Assembly (NCBI GenBank): GCA_025093555.1 | Contig: JAIWNF010000046.1 | Location: 1-64,000 of the forward strand | DNA length: 64,000 nt | Source: Circinella umbellata | Lineage: Eukaryota > Mucoromycota > Mucoromycetes > Mucorales > Lichtheimiaceae | Reading direction: 5' to 3' | Shown: piece by piece, positions 35,668 through 47,932 of the stretch | Layout: the number at the start of each line of letters is the position of its first letter | How positions within the stretch are numbered: the stretch's first letter is position 1 | The notes under the pieces: model-generated | The model's database searches: none | Told to the model about the DNA's origin: nothing | The model's input: only the letters and a program-made list of their open reading frames with translations | Translations under genes and position numbers: made by a program

Positions 35668-38082
35668 ATGAAAACAGATAAACCATCACTGATATTTGAA
35701 GGTACAGTAATAATTTTGATAAAACAAACATATTCAAGCTTATTGCCTTTCATATCTACGTGTAGCATTTAAAAAGTACTTTGAGGAAGGAACGGAATCT
35801 GTGCCTAGCCTGAAAAGATTCGTAGAAACAAATATTGATTTTGTGTTGGAACAATCAAATGCGAATAACATTAAGCGGCAATGGAAGAAGAGGTTCCAAC
35901 TTGGACCAACCTCAGACCAATCAGGGTCCAAGACGCTGCGGTCAAGTTTGAAGTCAAGGTAAGTGCCACTATAGTAACTGGGTATTCATTATCTGTTGCC
36001 TCTATTAAGGCAAGAGATATGTAAAACTAAGCTGAAATTCCTGTAGAACACAGCAGATGACGAGCCTGATTGGATGTCCGTTATGGAAAAAAAAAGTCGA
36101 GGTAATGTATAGTATAAACTATGGTATGACAGTAATACAGTTTATTCACTCTCAATTTTTTTTCTAGCATCTTCTCTGTGATAGCAAAGCAACAATATCA
36201 TAAACACCAGCATCAAGAACAACAACAACCAAAAAAAGTAGTAAAGCATCAACACCATTGAAGGTTTCTATGGTATCAAACGACAAACAGCACATGGTGA
36301 AAATACTCGATGGCGTGGATCACAAAAAGTTCTGGTCTCTTAATGATAAAACAGTTGTTGATCAAGAAGTGATTGATTTCGCAAAAAAATGCAATTACCA
36401 TCAGTAAGTATTGGATTATTGATTTGATGGTAATTTTAGAATTAAGAAACTTTTATTCACCTAATCAAATAACAATAGTCCAGCACAATCAGTCGTACTA
36501 GACTTGGTGTAATAGCGCATGACTGATTATTGTATACTTACAATCGTGTTCTATCAGCAAGTTTACGAGGAAGCGTAATAGTTAAATATTGGTAAAAAGA
36601 AAAGGGGCTCGAGAATATATATGATAAAAACGAATTACTGTTTCCTGGTTGTCAGGAAACCCTTTATTTATATACGTCGAAATATCAGGGGCTAATTTAC
36701 GTCAATGATCAACATTTCTATAGAGAATAACTATCCTAATATATCTATATCCAACCATGTGCTCAACCATGCTATCGTCTATCCTTAGTATTCCGCGGAT
36801 AAGCATGTAGAGCAACAACCTTATGGTTGAATATATCGTCGTAATGGTCTTACACCATACTAGACTTGGGTGATGAGAATTGGAAGAAGGTATTCACAGA
36901 CGAACAATTGAAGGAGATTGATAAGATCGGTGATCCACTGTTCCCTAGTTTGCCTTCTGAAATCGACGAAATTCTTGATGAGGTGTCGAGTTTGGTAACA
37001 ATCAAAAAACAAGAGTGTCAAATTTTTTAAACCCTAGTGTATGGTCTAATCCTTTATATCACTCTTTGATAGAAAAACACCAGTAGACGCTTATAACTAT
37101 GGCCGCAATTTACCCCATAATCCTATAAAGGAACCTTTAAAGGCCTGGCTTGCTTTAGGATTGCAAAATACCGCCAGGCTTCACTTTTATACAGGTGGTG
37201 AATTTCACTTGGAGCGATTGTTAGAGAGTGATCAACTCTATGAAGCATTGTCGTTTCTGAAGTCAGTTGTTCATGGTAGTCATATCATTGTACGAGAGTA
37301 AGTTGCTTAAATATAATAAGCAAAGTAGTTGATACAGAGAGGTTGTTACTGAAGTTGTAATTTCAATTCTTTTATAGTAAAGAATGTTCCAGCAAAGCCA
37401 ATTGCGATGCAATAAATAAAAAAAGATATATATCGGCTGTGGAACCTACAAGTGATCAAAAAATGGGTCATAAAATGGATACAATTTATACTGCCGGTCA
37501 TAGAGAAATAGGCTATATTGAAATAGGAAAGGAGGATGACCAGACGAAAGAAATGAAGGATGGATTGTTGAAGATGCATATCGTAATGCACGATATGCTT
37601 ATTCAACTGGCATATACTGAAACACTGGTCCGAAAAGTACATGTCGTTGGATTTCTGATTACTGGTTTGTGTTACTTTCCAAGTTATATGAAACCAAACT
37701 AAAAATTGATCTTTTATTGATTTGTGAAATTAATTATATCATAGGGAGCAAGATAACCATGCTCGACATGGATTCACCAGGTGGATTCGTTACACGTATA
37801 CGTCGCACAGAAGCATTATACTATCCAAGTGGAGCCAGCGACTATATTTCATCTATCATACCTTTATTCCGACTTTCATTAACAGCTCTTACTATAATGA
37901 ATAAAACAAAAATTATGATAGATAGTGCAACAAAATCTATGGGAAGCTTAATAACAAAGTCTGACTGGATGCTTCCGCCTACTTTTATACCATGTGCCTC
38001 ACTATCCAATAACAACATCAACAACAACTCCTCTTCAGAAGCATCATCATCATCTTCAGCTAAAAAACAAAAGAACAATTAG
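35668..38082 (+). pseudogene. Repeated family copy D, disrupted by an insertion
   Basis: Exons parallel copy B: 35668-35701, 35766-35958, 36047-36101, 36211-36403, 36479-36994 (interrupted), 37073-37297, 37378-37664 and 37745-38082. Landmarks are AFKKYFEEGTESVPSLKRFV, EPDWMSVMEKKSR, NWKKVFTDEQLKEIDKI, MDTIYTAGHREIGYIEIGKE, TKEMKDGLLKMHIVMHDML and SKITMLDMDSPGGFVTRI. The tail is Ser-rich (SSSEASSSSSAKKQKNN), as in B. A 353-base element splits exon 5; without it VVLDLGDENWKK would be continuous. The frame also does not chain cleanly at the exon 2/3 and 5/6 joins, so further small lesions or misjudged junctions are likely. The C-terminal half from 37378 is open and well preserved. Confidence 0.7.
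36505..36857. mobile_element. 353-base Mutator-like MITE inside copy D
   Basis: The element starts TGGTGTAATAG and ends GTCTTACACCA, giving an 8-base perfect terminal inverted repeat (TGGTGTAA). It is flanked by an exact 9-base direct repeat TACTAGACT at 36496-36504 and 36858-36866. Removing the element and one repeat restores homology with the family. Target duplications of about 9 bases are typical of Mutator-like elements. The interior (GGTTGTCAGGAAACC, palindromes) is non-coding. The TG..CA ends would also fit a solo LTR, but those make duplications of 4-6 bases. Confidence 0.8.
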
Positions 38083-38252
38083 CATTCACACTTAAATACT
38101 TATATAGCGTTGTACAATCTCAAATCCAACATTTTTTTTTTTTTTGCTTCATATAACTCACATCATCCAAATATTCCTCATACACCACTTTATGTTTTAT
38201 ATAACCCACATTATACAGATATTCCCTTATAAACATTTTTTTGTTTCACGTA

Positions 38253-38410
38253 CAGTGAGTATTCGTTAAACCGGTACTTGTTAAACGGTATTTCGCTAAA
38301 GCGGTAGTATCTCTTGAATATTTTTTATATACTTAATAAAATACCGGTGATTCGCTAAACCGGTACAAATCTTTACATATATTGAGTACCGGTTTAGCGA
38401 ATACTCACTG
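38253..38410. mobile_element. 158-base Tc1/mariner-type MITE
   Basis: TA at 38251-38252 and 38411-38412 flanks an almost perfect palindrome. Both ends read CAGTGAGTATTCG, then TTAAACCGG or CTAAACCGG, inward, with one mismatch in about 25 bases. Internal copies of the CGCTAAACCGGTA motif recur in both orientations. No coding capacity. It lies 170 bases past the end of copy D. Confidence 0.85.
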
Positions 38411-38649
38411 TAATTCATATCATGTTGATTTCCAAAGATTTTAGTCAGTGAGAAACTACGAAGAAAAACACTTCTTTTTTTTTTTTGTCGAAGAATGTTA
38501 TTACTTTTTCTCAAAACACTTAAATCAATTACGTAACAGTGCAGTATATGCCATATGCTGTCTATAAGATTTATTACAGTAGCATTTCTTGGTCAAGTGA
38601 TGGATATAGGGCAATTGTTATTTTAACAAAATAAAAAACCCCATACAGT

Positions 38650-38960
38650 ATCCAAATACGACTTTTGTTGGAAGATCATACCTCTGTAAAATCGCCCGAA
38701 AAGAAAGCTTCAGTATGGGAAACAGTCAAATCTAGTGAAGACCAACAACAGGAGCAGTAACTGTAACAGGGTATTACATTTTCTTGCTCTTGGCAACCAA
38801 GTGAATCACTGGTGGGAAAGCAGACATGTCTGCGGTCTGAAAAGCTGCACCAGCAAATTATCTCAACGCGATTGAACACCAATTAGCCTGTTCAATGCAG
38901 ACAGTCGAGGTAAACGAGTTAGTGAAACTAACTCTTGTAATATACTATACACATTCGATT
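38650..38960 (-). pseudogene. Possible relic of the repeated family (copy E)
   Basis: The minus-strand sequence GCTAATTGG..TCAATCGCGTTGAG at about 38864-38888 resembles the exon-3 start of copies A and B (CCTAATTGG..ATCCATCGCGTTGA). The neighbouring sequence is too degraded to align by eye. This is a weak call based on one short stretch next to copy D. Confidence 0.3.
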
Positions 38961-40029
38961 AGTACGCACAAAGACTTTAGTTAGGGAAGTGTATATTCTG
39001 TTCGAATTGTTATTATTGGTTAATGTTACCGTATTTATCTATTGTAAATTATATTTTCACCCGGGGGATCAATTCCATAGAGCTGCCATTCAAAATGAGT
39101 ACGTAGAGTATATATCAAAACCAGTATAAAGTCTAGGTACATCATAAAAGGAAATATACTTTATCATTTCTTTATTGCGGTGGCTCATGTTGACAACCTT
39201 TTTATTTATACATCAACAATGAAGCATTATGCAAACACTAGGACAATAGCATTTTCAGAACTGGCAAGTTTTATATTGATGAAGCTTTTATTATTCTAGT
39301 TTATCAATGTAAATAGCATCAGCTAATTGATCATATATCAGTCTGTCATACTATAAAGCTTACCATTATAAATTGTAAAATATATCCCATAATTATCTTT
39401 TCTGAATGAATAAGCTCGGAATAAATACGTATTTACGGAAACAGACAAGTTGAACCAATTATAGTGGGGTCCATTTGCAACTTTTTGGATGCAAATAAAT
39501 ACACTCTTCGAAGTCTTGGCACATTTTTTGATATACGTACGTATAGACTTGCGAACGTATAATACCTACGTATATCAAAGTAACCACCTTTATACATGTA
39601 TCTAGTGGATGGTTGTATCTAATCTATCTAATTATTAGGATATTATCTCAATAAGAGATCACAATATTTATACAGCTCTAAATATTCAGAGAAAACATGG
39701 CCCTTTATTTCTTCTATAACGGAAAGAGTGGATGATACAGCTGTACGGGTGTTGTATCAGACAAATAAGGTCAAAAGAAATAAAAGGGACAATGTTATTG
39801 AACGAGACCCCCAAAAAAAATAACTCAATGGATTATATTGCAGTTAAAAAAACATTCTTATTTATAATCATGTGCTACTATTGTGTATATAATTATAGAT
39901 GTCGTTTTTTTACACGTATGACCATTACGAACGCGGCCCATAATATTTAATCCTTCAAAGTACTGGGAACGTGGATCAGTTATTATACATATCATTACAA
40001 CTATTTATTAGCTGCTTATGTAATTTTTC
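38961..40029. other. Gene-free stretch
   Basis: No gene or clear repeat recognised; AT-rich with several TACGTA motifs. Confidence 0.5.
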
Positions 40030-40420
40030 AGGGATAGAAGCAACATGTTCTTGATTTAGTACCGGTCTTTTTTACGAGCCAACAGGAAGTCTTACAACGC
40101 CATTGTTACATATCTCGTTCCACTGAGGTGTTCTTCGTATGACAATTAGTTAAGCCGTAGTAGTTTTGCCTACAACTACTCTAAGCAACATACTTTTTTT
40201 TTGTAATAAACTGATTCGCTTGGTGATTTTGCTATCTTTTTTTTTATTGTATAGTCTGCGAGGACGACCCGAAGACTCGTTATTACTACAGGTTAATATA
40301 TTAGATTCTTTCCTTCCATCTTTTGCTTATAAATGATGCCTACGTACAACACATTCCACAGTTAATATAGTTTCAAAAAAATACAATTTTTTCATCAGTT
40401 GTAGTAACATACAATTTGAA
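40030..40420 (-). pseudogene. N-terminal relic of a Tc1/IS630-type transposase
   Basis: The minus strand matches the N-terminal part of the transposase relic at 21620-23060 block by block. Shared blocks are the ATCAGTTGTAGTAAC/GTCAGTAGTGGTAA segment, CCATCTTTTGCTT, a helix-turn-helix region around TTGCCTACAACTACTCT, and ACGAGCC near the linker. Frames are heavily broken. Only the DNA-binding part remains. Confidence 0.55.
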
Positions 40421-41339
40421 TATGAAATATTTTAGTATGACGCGATATACTTAATCTTTTCAGACTTTGGGCCACACTCTGTGTGCGGAATAACCTATTT
40501 CTGTTGGAGTAAGGACTTGAAGGGTGAAAGACTGATAGAACCTTTGTCCACACGTTCTAAAACTCATGTATGTGCCTGACACTGAGTTACACTGGACGAT
40601 CCATTAACCCAAGTAAATGACATAGTTCAGGGGATATATGATTTGACGAAACACGTCCAAGAACGATAAAAGCATATATGAATGAACGATTTTTTTTAGT
40701 AAAAACATGATATATACAAGGTGGGTTATTTTCAAAAGTAAAAAGAGGTATTACTTGAGATTCTCTTACAGTGATAGCTTCCAAAAATTAACAGAGGTTT
40801 TTTAGCCCCCCTCCCCTACTAGCCCTATCTTGAGGCAATTGAGATTCTGACTATATGATCATTGTGGGATCAAGAATTAATAATTACGATCTTTCTTCTT
40901 TTCTCTCTATCCTAATTAAATATTACTCACGGATTATTATTTGCTATGAACCACCCTTCATTAATTATTTAAAGGTGTTAAGGTATGTTCCCTGATTATT
41001 CATAAAAAGTGGGGTTCATTCCCAGTTGAAGTGTTTAATCGAAGTTGTAATTATTAAAAAATGTCAGTGAGTTTTACAGGAATAGACAGGCTAATGACAT
41101 GAAGTATACCTGCTTATTTTATAAATATGTTAGAAAGTCACACGTATGATTATATAAAACCAGGGGGATGTGCTACTGAATAATCAAACAATACAAAGGA
41201 GAGAACAATACAACTTGAGAGAAATGGTCAAAAGAACAAAGGTTAATAGGCTAATAAAATAAATAGGAATAGGTATGTTTTGTACAATAAAAAAAAGAAA
41301 GAAATAATAGTACTTTTAATCTGGTTTAAGGGGATGTAG

Positions 41340-41877
41340 TGTGTTGATGATCCGGAGGGCATCCTTCGACACTTGCTTCGAGTTAAATGGTTTGTGGTCA
41401 AAAATAAAACTCCAATAAGCTCGCCAATTAGCTAATAAAATACTTGAATGGCTATGGTGTACTGAGATAAAGAAGAGCTCGGAATAAGGTTCCATTGTAG
41501 TTGTAAAATGATTTTGAGTAAACTTGTTTCCTTGGGTTCACAGTAAAATAAAATTCCCCACGTGTGAGTCCAGATAGACAAACGTTTTGAGGGCAGTAAA
41601 TCAATTGTATCTGGTGAAAGTAAACAAAGTTAACAAATATTAGTAGGCCTGAATTCGGGTACTAATTCATGTAAACCTTGATCTGTAGGTAGTTTGCCAT
41701 GAAGTGCACGAAACCATGCATTTCTATCAGAAGAATACATAGGGAGGGACCAAAACTGGTTCCACTGTGATGTTGATATTTGCGCAATACGTTGAGAAAT
41801 TGGAATGTTGAGATCAATGAAAAGTTAATAAAATTACATGAACCGGTGCTGTTTAAACGGACAGTGAGTAATTTCAT
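41340..41877 (-). pseudogene. LINE C-terminal relic
   Basis: A minus-strand frame of about 180 codons has a single stop near 41662. Its end, ANWRAYWSFIFDHKPFNSKQ followed by VSKDALRIINTL, resembles the C-terminal W..FIFD..PF segment of L1-type LINE proteins in Mucorales. The preceding CPQNVCLSGLTRGEFYF may be a worn zinc knuckle. It belongs to a different LINE group from the fragment at 34573. Confidence 0.45.
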
Positions 41878-42802
41878 TTTTTGGGTTATATAACAATCTA
41901 AACTTTAGCAGTATAAAAGATTTATAGCAGCATAAATAGGAGGAATGCATTGAACTAAAAAACTAAAAACTTGATGCAGGTCAAATTCGGAGTTATTTTT
42001 CCTTATAAGATGAAAAAAAAATTACTTTAACTTGCCACACAGAAGTTATGTGTAACATGAACAGTCATCGGTAATCTTGCTCCGAGGAAGTTGTTCTTTC
42101 CTATTTTAGAATTCCGTGGAAGCCATCATACTATTAATTGTGTGTGTATGTTGGGATCCATCATTTGTAACCAACAACCCCACACCCACATCCACACTTA
42201 AATTGATCAATAATAACAATAATATCAAACTACAAAGAAGAAAAAGAAAAAAACATAATCTTCCCCCCCGAGATGGGAAGTGAGGTTTAGAGTTTTGACA
42301 GGCTCTTGCATTATTATTTTATCAAAATGAACAATAAACAGATTCCAGGTACAAACCGAACATCTAAAATGAAATTAAGATATTAATTTTTGTAACTTGA
42401 TAGATTAAAAATAATACAACATATTACAGCTAGCATATATATAATACATAAAGCCATAGAATCCCCTTTTTCACTCTCCCTCCCTTCTGCACTAAATAAT
42501 ATGAAATGATAAAAAATTATATGCAACTAAAATTACAGAACTCAAAAAAGCACCAGTTTTAGTTGTTCCACGTGAATTAACTGCAGTAAAAAAAAAAAGA
42601 AAAAGACCTTCTATTTTATATTACTCTCCTTTTCCTACCTTTCTGTTTTTTTTTAAGGAACAAATTTGTTTTATCCTAGTCCGTACGCAGCAGTAATATT
42701 AAATATTGAAAAAGACACCCTATTTTTTTTTTATATACAGTTATATAAAAACCAATATATATATACCTTTCTTTTTTTTAAAAAAAAAACAACCAATAGC
42801 CC
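41878..42802. other. Intergenic region before VMP1
   Basis: No gene seen. The last 200 bases hold long T and A runs and short TATATA boxes and probably include the VMP1 promoter; the start codon follows an A tract and the short leader CAACCAATAGCCC. Confidence 0.5.
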
Positions 42803-44577
42803 ATGGCGTCTACAACGACAGCACGATCCAATCCTCCACAACTTCATAGACGACGATCGCGTCGAGCTGCACCTGGTGAAAAGTTCGATGGTAAAAAATA
42901 AAAATAAAAAAAATAAACCTTCTCGCTCACCTCAAGAATCATATATTCTATTGTCTTTTTTTTTTAATGACGCAATCCTAATCCTGTTACTCATTGAAAC
43001 CACACTCTTTTTTATTATTATAAAAGACTACATTATACGTCGTAAAGCCGAGATGGAACAACAACATAAAAAAGTGTCAATATATAAAAGTCCATTATTA
43101 GTGGGTCATTATTTTATAATGTATATTTTTTATGAAGTACGATCGATTTTTATATATTTATATGGAAGAGGAAGACCAACACTTGGAATAATAATTACTT
43201 TGCTTGGTATGATATCTATTGCCTATCAAATCCAAGGTCCACATCAAATGGTAATAGTAATAATAATTAGAGGGAGAGCACACGTTGGGGTTACTCTATC
43301 AAATATATAATAATAATGATAAATTATATAATATAGATTATACAACAAATACAACGAATAGGTTTATGGTATGGATATTGGGTTCTTTTGGGAATTGCTT
43401 CAGCATTTGGATTAGGTACAGGATTACATACATTTTTACTTTTTCTGGGACCTTATATTGCTGAAGTAACAAGAGCTGCTTATGAATGTCAAGGAGCTGA
43501 TTTATTAACAAGAGATGGAGTCAGGTATATATAGAAAAAAAAAGGAGGGGGTGGAGAATGTTATATGAATAATGAAATGACAATAGGTTTAATCATCATC
43601 AATGTGTTATATATATAGTTATCGATTACAATGTCAAGATACAACAATTAGTGTGGGTACTGCTGTAGTATCATTATGGGACATATATCAAAAGATTCAA
43701 TGGGAAAGTTTTGCATGGGGTGCAGGAACTGCATTAGGTGAATTACCACCTTATTTTGTAGCTAGAGCAGTAGCATTGTCAGGTGGTAAAAGTGAAGAAT
43801 TGGAAGAATTGGAAGATCATTTACAAAAATCCTCCTCCAAAGAACAATATTCTCTCAAACAACAAATGACCCAACTTATTTATAATGGAATGAATCGACT
43901 TGGATTTTTTGGTATATTATTATTTGCATCTATTCCCAATCCATTATTTGATTTGGCAGGTATTACGTGTGGTCACTTTTTAGTACCTTTTGCTACATTT
44001 TTTGGTGCTACATTTATTGGTAAAGCATGTGTGAAAGCATCCCTTCAGGTAAATAATCTTATTATTTGTATTTTTGAATTCATGATAATAACAAATGATT
44101 ATTATTATTATTATTATATAGTCATTCATTGTCATATTGGCATTTTCCAATGATACTTTAAATACCTTTCTGGAAACATTAAAAAGAATAGCTCCTACAT
44201 TACATAATATTGTTGAAAAAATAATTCATGAACAAACAAATAAAATTGGACAATCTAATACAGATGAATTTGGGAATGAACAGGTGAGTTTACGTTTTGT
44301 ACTAAACAATAAAGGAAAGAGAAGGGGGCAGTATGATTATGCAAGGGACAATGGATGTGATTATCTAATAAAAAAAGAATTATAATATTTATAGATGAAT
44401 TTATTTGGTATTGCATGGAATATATTTTTATCATTAACGTTATGTTATTTTATTATTTCTTCCATTGAATCATTGGGATTGGCTTATATGAAACGCGAAC
44501 ATCAAGAAGAAATGAAACAATTAGAACAAAGTCGTCATCGAGTATCTATTGTACCTGAAGAAGAACAAGAAGAATAA
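42803..44577 (+). CDS. VMP1: VMP1-like vacuole membrane protein
   Basis: Six exons, 42803-42890, 43027-43250, 43337-43524, 43619-44048, 44122-44283 and 44395-44577, join in frame to 424 residues. VMP1 is a multi-pass ER protein with a DedA/VTT domain; in animals it is a lipid scramblase needed for autophagosome formation and ER contact sites. Visible features are a basic N-terminus (LHRRRSRRA), several hydrophobic segments, [16 protein letters not shown], and the VTT core [20 protein letters not shown] (198-217). Further along are [33 protein letters not shown] and a charged tail rich in Glu. I chose the ATG at 42803 because its frame splices cleanly to exon 2. Intron 4 contains a (TTA)n tract. 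Confidence 0.9.
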
Positions 44578-45747
44578 ATATAAACATTATAATACATATA
44601 CGTACACATAATATACATAATAATATTATTACTATTTACACTTGCTTTCATTAATTATATATCTTACCTTTCATAGCTTTTCTTTTTTTTTTTGTATACG
44701 TATTCAACTAATTAATCCTTTTTTCTAAATAACAAAAGAATATTTGCCTTATATATAATTAGTATACATAGACTCTTCTTTTCTTCTTTTATATATCATA
44801 TATATATATATATATATATATATGTTATATACACATACATATACATATAACTCCTATACGTTTTCTCCTCCTGCTTCTCCTCCTCCTCTTTATCCCCCTT
44901 GTATTCTCACTCCTTCATTGATACACATACTACTCATTGAGAAGGAACAAAAATAAATACCAACTACCATTTATATACAAGATAATACGACGAAATAACA
45001 TCATTCTGAATTATTTGTTTATAAAGAAAAAAACAAGAACTTTATATATAGAAATCTCAACTAAAAGAAAAAATATTTTCCATAATAATAATACAAAGAG
45101 GTGAAAATAAAAAAAAAACATAAATGTATCGAACGAGTCAGACCACTTTTTGTTTGTTTATTTTTTTCTTATATAATTAGGAGCATTATGATTCATTAAC
45201 CTTAAGAATAAAAAGAAAAGGTATTTCTTTCTATTTTTTTATTTGAAAGGAGATTTTTTTTTCTAAAAAAAATTATGATCGCTGTAAAGTTATATTATAT
45301 ATTAGAGAGCAATTATGTATTCAAATTCATTTATTTTTCTGTAACAGTTACATAATTGTCTGTAAACTAATTAAAATATAATTGAATTAGAATTATACTT
45401 GTTTAAGAAATAGGTCAACAAGAGAAAAGATATTATTGATTTTAAAGATTTGATACTACCAATGTAAACAAAAAAAAAACAACAACAGCATATATATAAA
45501 CTACTTGTTCTTGGATTAATTCACAATCATCTTGATCTACGTACCGAGAATTTTAGGGAGAGTGCATATTTATTTTGTATAAAAAACAATATAAACTTTT
45601 TTTTTTTACATTGCGCTATCGACAAGTTTAATTTCCCTTCTCTCTCTCTCTCTCTCTCTTACTTTCCCAATTATCCTATTCTACTTTCTCCTCTCCTTTT
45701 TACCTATCTACAATCGACATCTACTTGTAAAAAAAATAATAATAATC
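44578..45747. other. Intergenic region upstream of the phosphatase
   Basis: No gene seen. Contains a (TA)n microsatellite at about 44800-44822, several A and T runs, and near the phosphatase start a CT-rich tract. Confidence 0.5.
45635..45704 (+). promoter_or_regulatory. CT-rich tract upstream of the phosphatase gene
   Basis: A pyrimidine-rich run, (TC)n followed by TTACTTTCCCAATTATCC and CTTTCTCCTCTCC, ends about 45 bases before the ATG at 45748. CT blocks in this position commonly mark transcription start regions in fungi. A regulatory role is inference. Confidence 0.4.
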
Positions 45748-47409
45748 ATGATAAATCAATCGACCTTTTTATTCCTCTTCAGCTTTATATTACCATTATT
45801 TATTATATCCAATTCATTTGTCTCTGCTGGCAGGGATTTACCCGGTGGACCAGGAAGATTAGCTTTTCTTGATGTATTTAATATGGGTGGCAACTGGAAT
45901 CGTTCCTATGCAACCATTGAACCCCAACAAATTCATACGACATGGTTATCCGAAGGTGATTATTTTCGTGTACAATTTGTAACAACAGATAAAGTAAAAG
46001 AAACACAATTACAATATTGGCCATTACATAAAAGAACAAAACGAAATATTGAATCTATCACTATATCCGGTGAAGAGGTAAAAAAAAAAAAAAAGCTTAT
46101 TTATCTTTCTTCTTGGAAGAATATATAATTGACTGACTGATTTTTTTTTTCTTTCTTTAGAGTAATCCTTTTGTTGATGGCGGTGTATCTCGACGATTAA
46201 TGCATTTGCATAATTTAAAATCAAATAAATTATCAAAATCAACTATTTATGAATATAAAGTCGGATCGGTTCGAGATAATTCAGATACTATTTTTTGGTC
46301 ACCTATTTATCAATTTCATACACCTGACTCAAGTCCAGGATTTAAATTTATTGCTGCTGCTGATATGGTATATATCAAATTAAAAACAAATGACATAATA
46401 ACAAGTAATAATAATAATAATAATTGGATTCATTTATTCACAGGGTGTTGTCAATGCCGTTTCCATGCCAATTTTAAAAGAGTTAGCAAAACAACATACA
46501 TTTGACTTCATGACATTTATGGGTGATCAAGCGTATGATCTTGCTGATATGGATGGCTTGAAAGGAGATGAATACATGAACTTTGCTCAAGCTCTTTATG
46601 CCCGTTTACCTTTATTAACAACCCCTGGAAATCATGAAAGCGCTTATAATTTCTCTCATTATATCAATCGATTCAATATCGTACCTTATCAAGAATCTAA
46701 CTCACCTTCTCCACTTTTATACTCCTTTGATTATAAATCATTACATCTTGTCTCTATCTCTACAGAACCTTTTTTTGAAGAAGATGAAACGTTGGCAGTA
46801 CAACAAGTACAAACCATGATTCATTGGATGGATCAAGATTTAAAAAATCATCAAGGAAAATGGGTCATTGTGATGGGTCATCGACCTCTTTATTGTTCAC
46901 CCAGAAATGATAAAGATTGTACTTATCAAGCAGATACTTTACGTAATGGTATTGTTTCTAAACAAGATAATGTGACACGATTAACACAAGGTTTAGAAGA
47001 AGTTTTTGAAAGACATAAAATTGATTTATACTTGTGGTACGTAAAGAAAAAGACAGAGAGAAAGAGAGAAAAAAGACTAATAAAATAAATATTTATATAT
47101 AGTGGACATCGACATAATTATGAACGCACTTTTCCAGTATTAAATAATCAACCTGTCTCCAAAAATTATACTAATCCACCTTCTTATTTCCAAATCATCA
47201 GTGGAAATGCTGGTAATTTTGATGGACCTGATCCTATTGATGAAGGAACACCAAGAGCAGATTGGTCTGCTTTATTATACCGTGGTTATGGATTTACTAC
47301 CATAGAAGTAACCCCTGAAGCTTTAGAATTAATTCATTGGGAATCAAAAGAAGATGGTACCCAAGGTCAAGAAATTGATCGGGTTCACCTTACCAAAGAA
47401 GACCCTTGA
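45748..47409 (+). CDS. Secreted purple acid phosphatase
   Basis: Four exons, 45748-46077, 46161-46367, 46444-47036 and 47103-47409, join in frame to 478 residues. A signal peptide (about 1-26, hydrophobic LFLFSFILPLFIISNSF, ending VSA) targets it to secretion or the vacuole. An N-terminal fibronectin-like part holds PQQIHTTWL. The metallophosphatase domain carries the full set of metal-ligand motifs: ADMG (177-180), GDQAYD (206-211), GNHE (241-244), GHRP (324-327) and GHRHNYER (378-385). The enzyme hydrolyses phosphate monoesters at acid pH with a Fe-metal centre and usually serves phosphate scavenging. Several N-glycosylation sequons (NRS, NFS, NVT, NYT) support secretion. It converges with the next gene. 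Confidence 0.92.
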
Positions 47410-47932
47410 GAAAAATCCCGTTTTGTATAAAAGAACAATTCATATTTTTTATAATAATGAATTAATAATAATAATAATAATATATACTTTTTATTTTATT
47501 TTCTTTTGATTTTTGTTTATGTAATACAAAAGAAAAAAATGGGGGATGCAGAAAATCAAACAAAAGGGAAAAAAAAAGAAACTTTTTTTCTGTGCAACGA
47601 ATTAGAAAATGACGGGGGGAGAGAGGGAATGCTACAATTACAAATTATTATAAATGGGGGGATGAAAATAAAATAGAAGAAAAAGACGAAGATGAAAAAA
47701 AAGGTGCTGTTATATTTATGGATGAATGGGAGATAGATGAAATAAAATGCTTTTTTTTAAAAGAAAGTGTGTGTGTGAGTGTGTATTATAGGATGCCAAA
47801 AATTTTTGTTATGTTAATTATGTATATATAAAAGTAAATAAGAGAGAAAGAAATACAAAGGAGAGAGAGGGAGAGAGGGAGAGAGGGAGAGGGAAAAAAA
47901 CATAAAAGGTCAAGTTTTTCCTTCTTTTTTTT

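Noticed and set aside
36505..36857. Interpretation of the insertion in copy D as a solo LTR (TG...CA ends)
   Set aside because: The target duplication is 9 bases, too long for LTR integration, and the ends form an 8-base inverted repeat typical of DNA elements.
42666..43310. A 214-codon frame spanning VMP1 exon 2
   Set aside because: It reads through introns 1 and 2; the spliced form starting at 42803 matches the VMP1 family and keeps frame in all exons.
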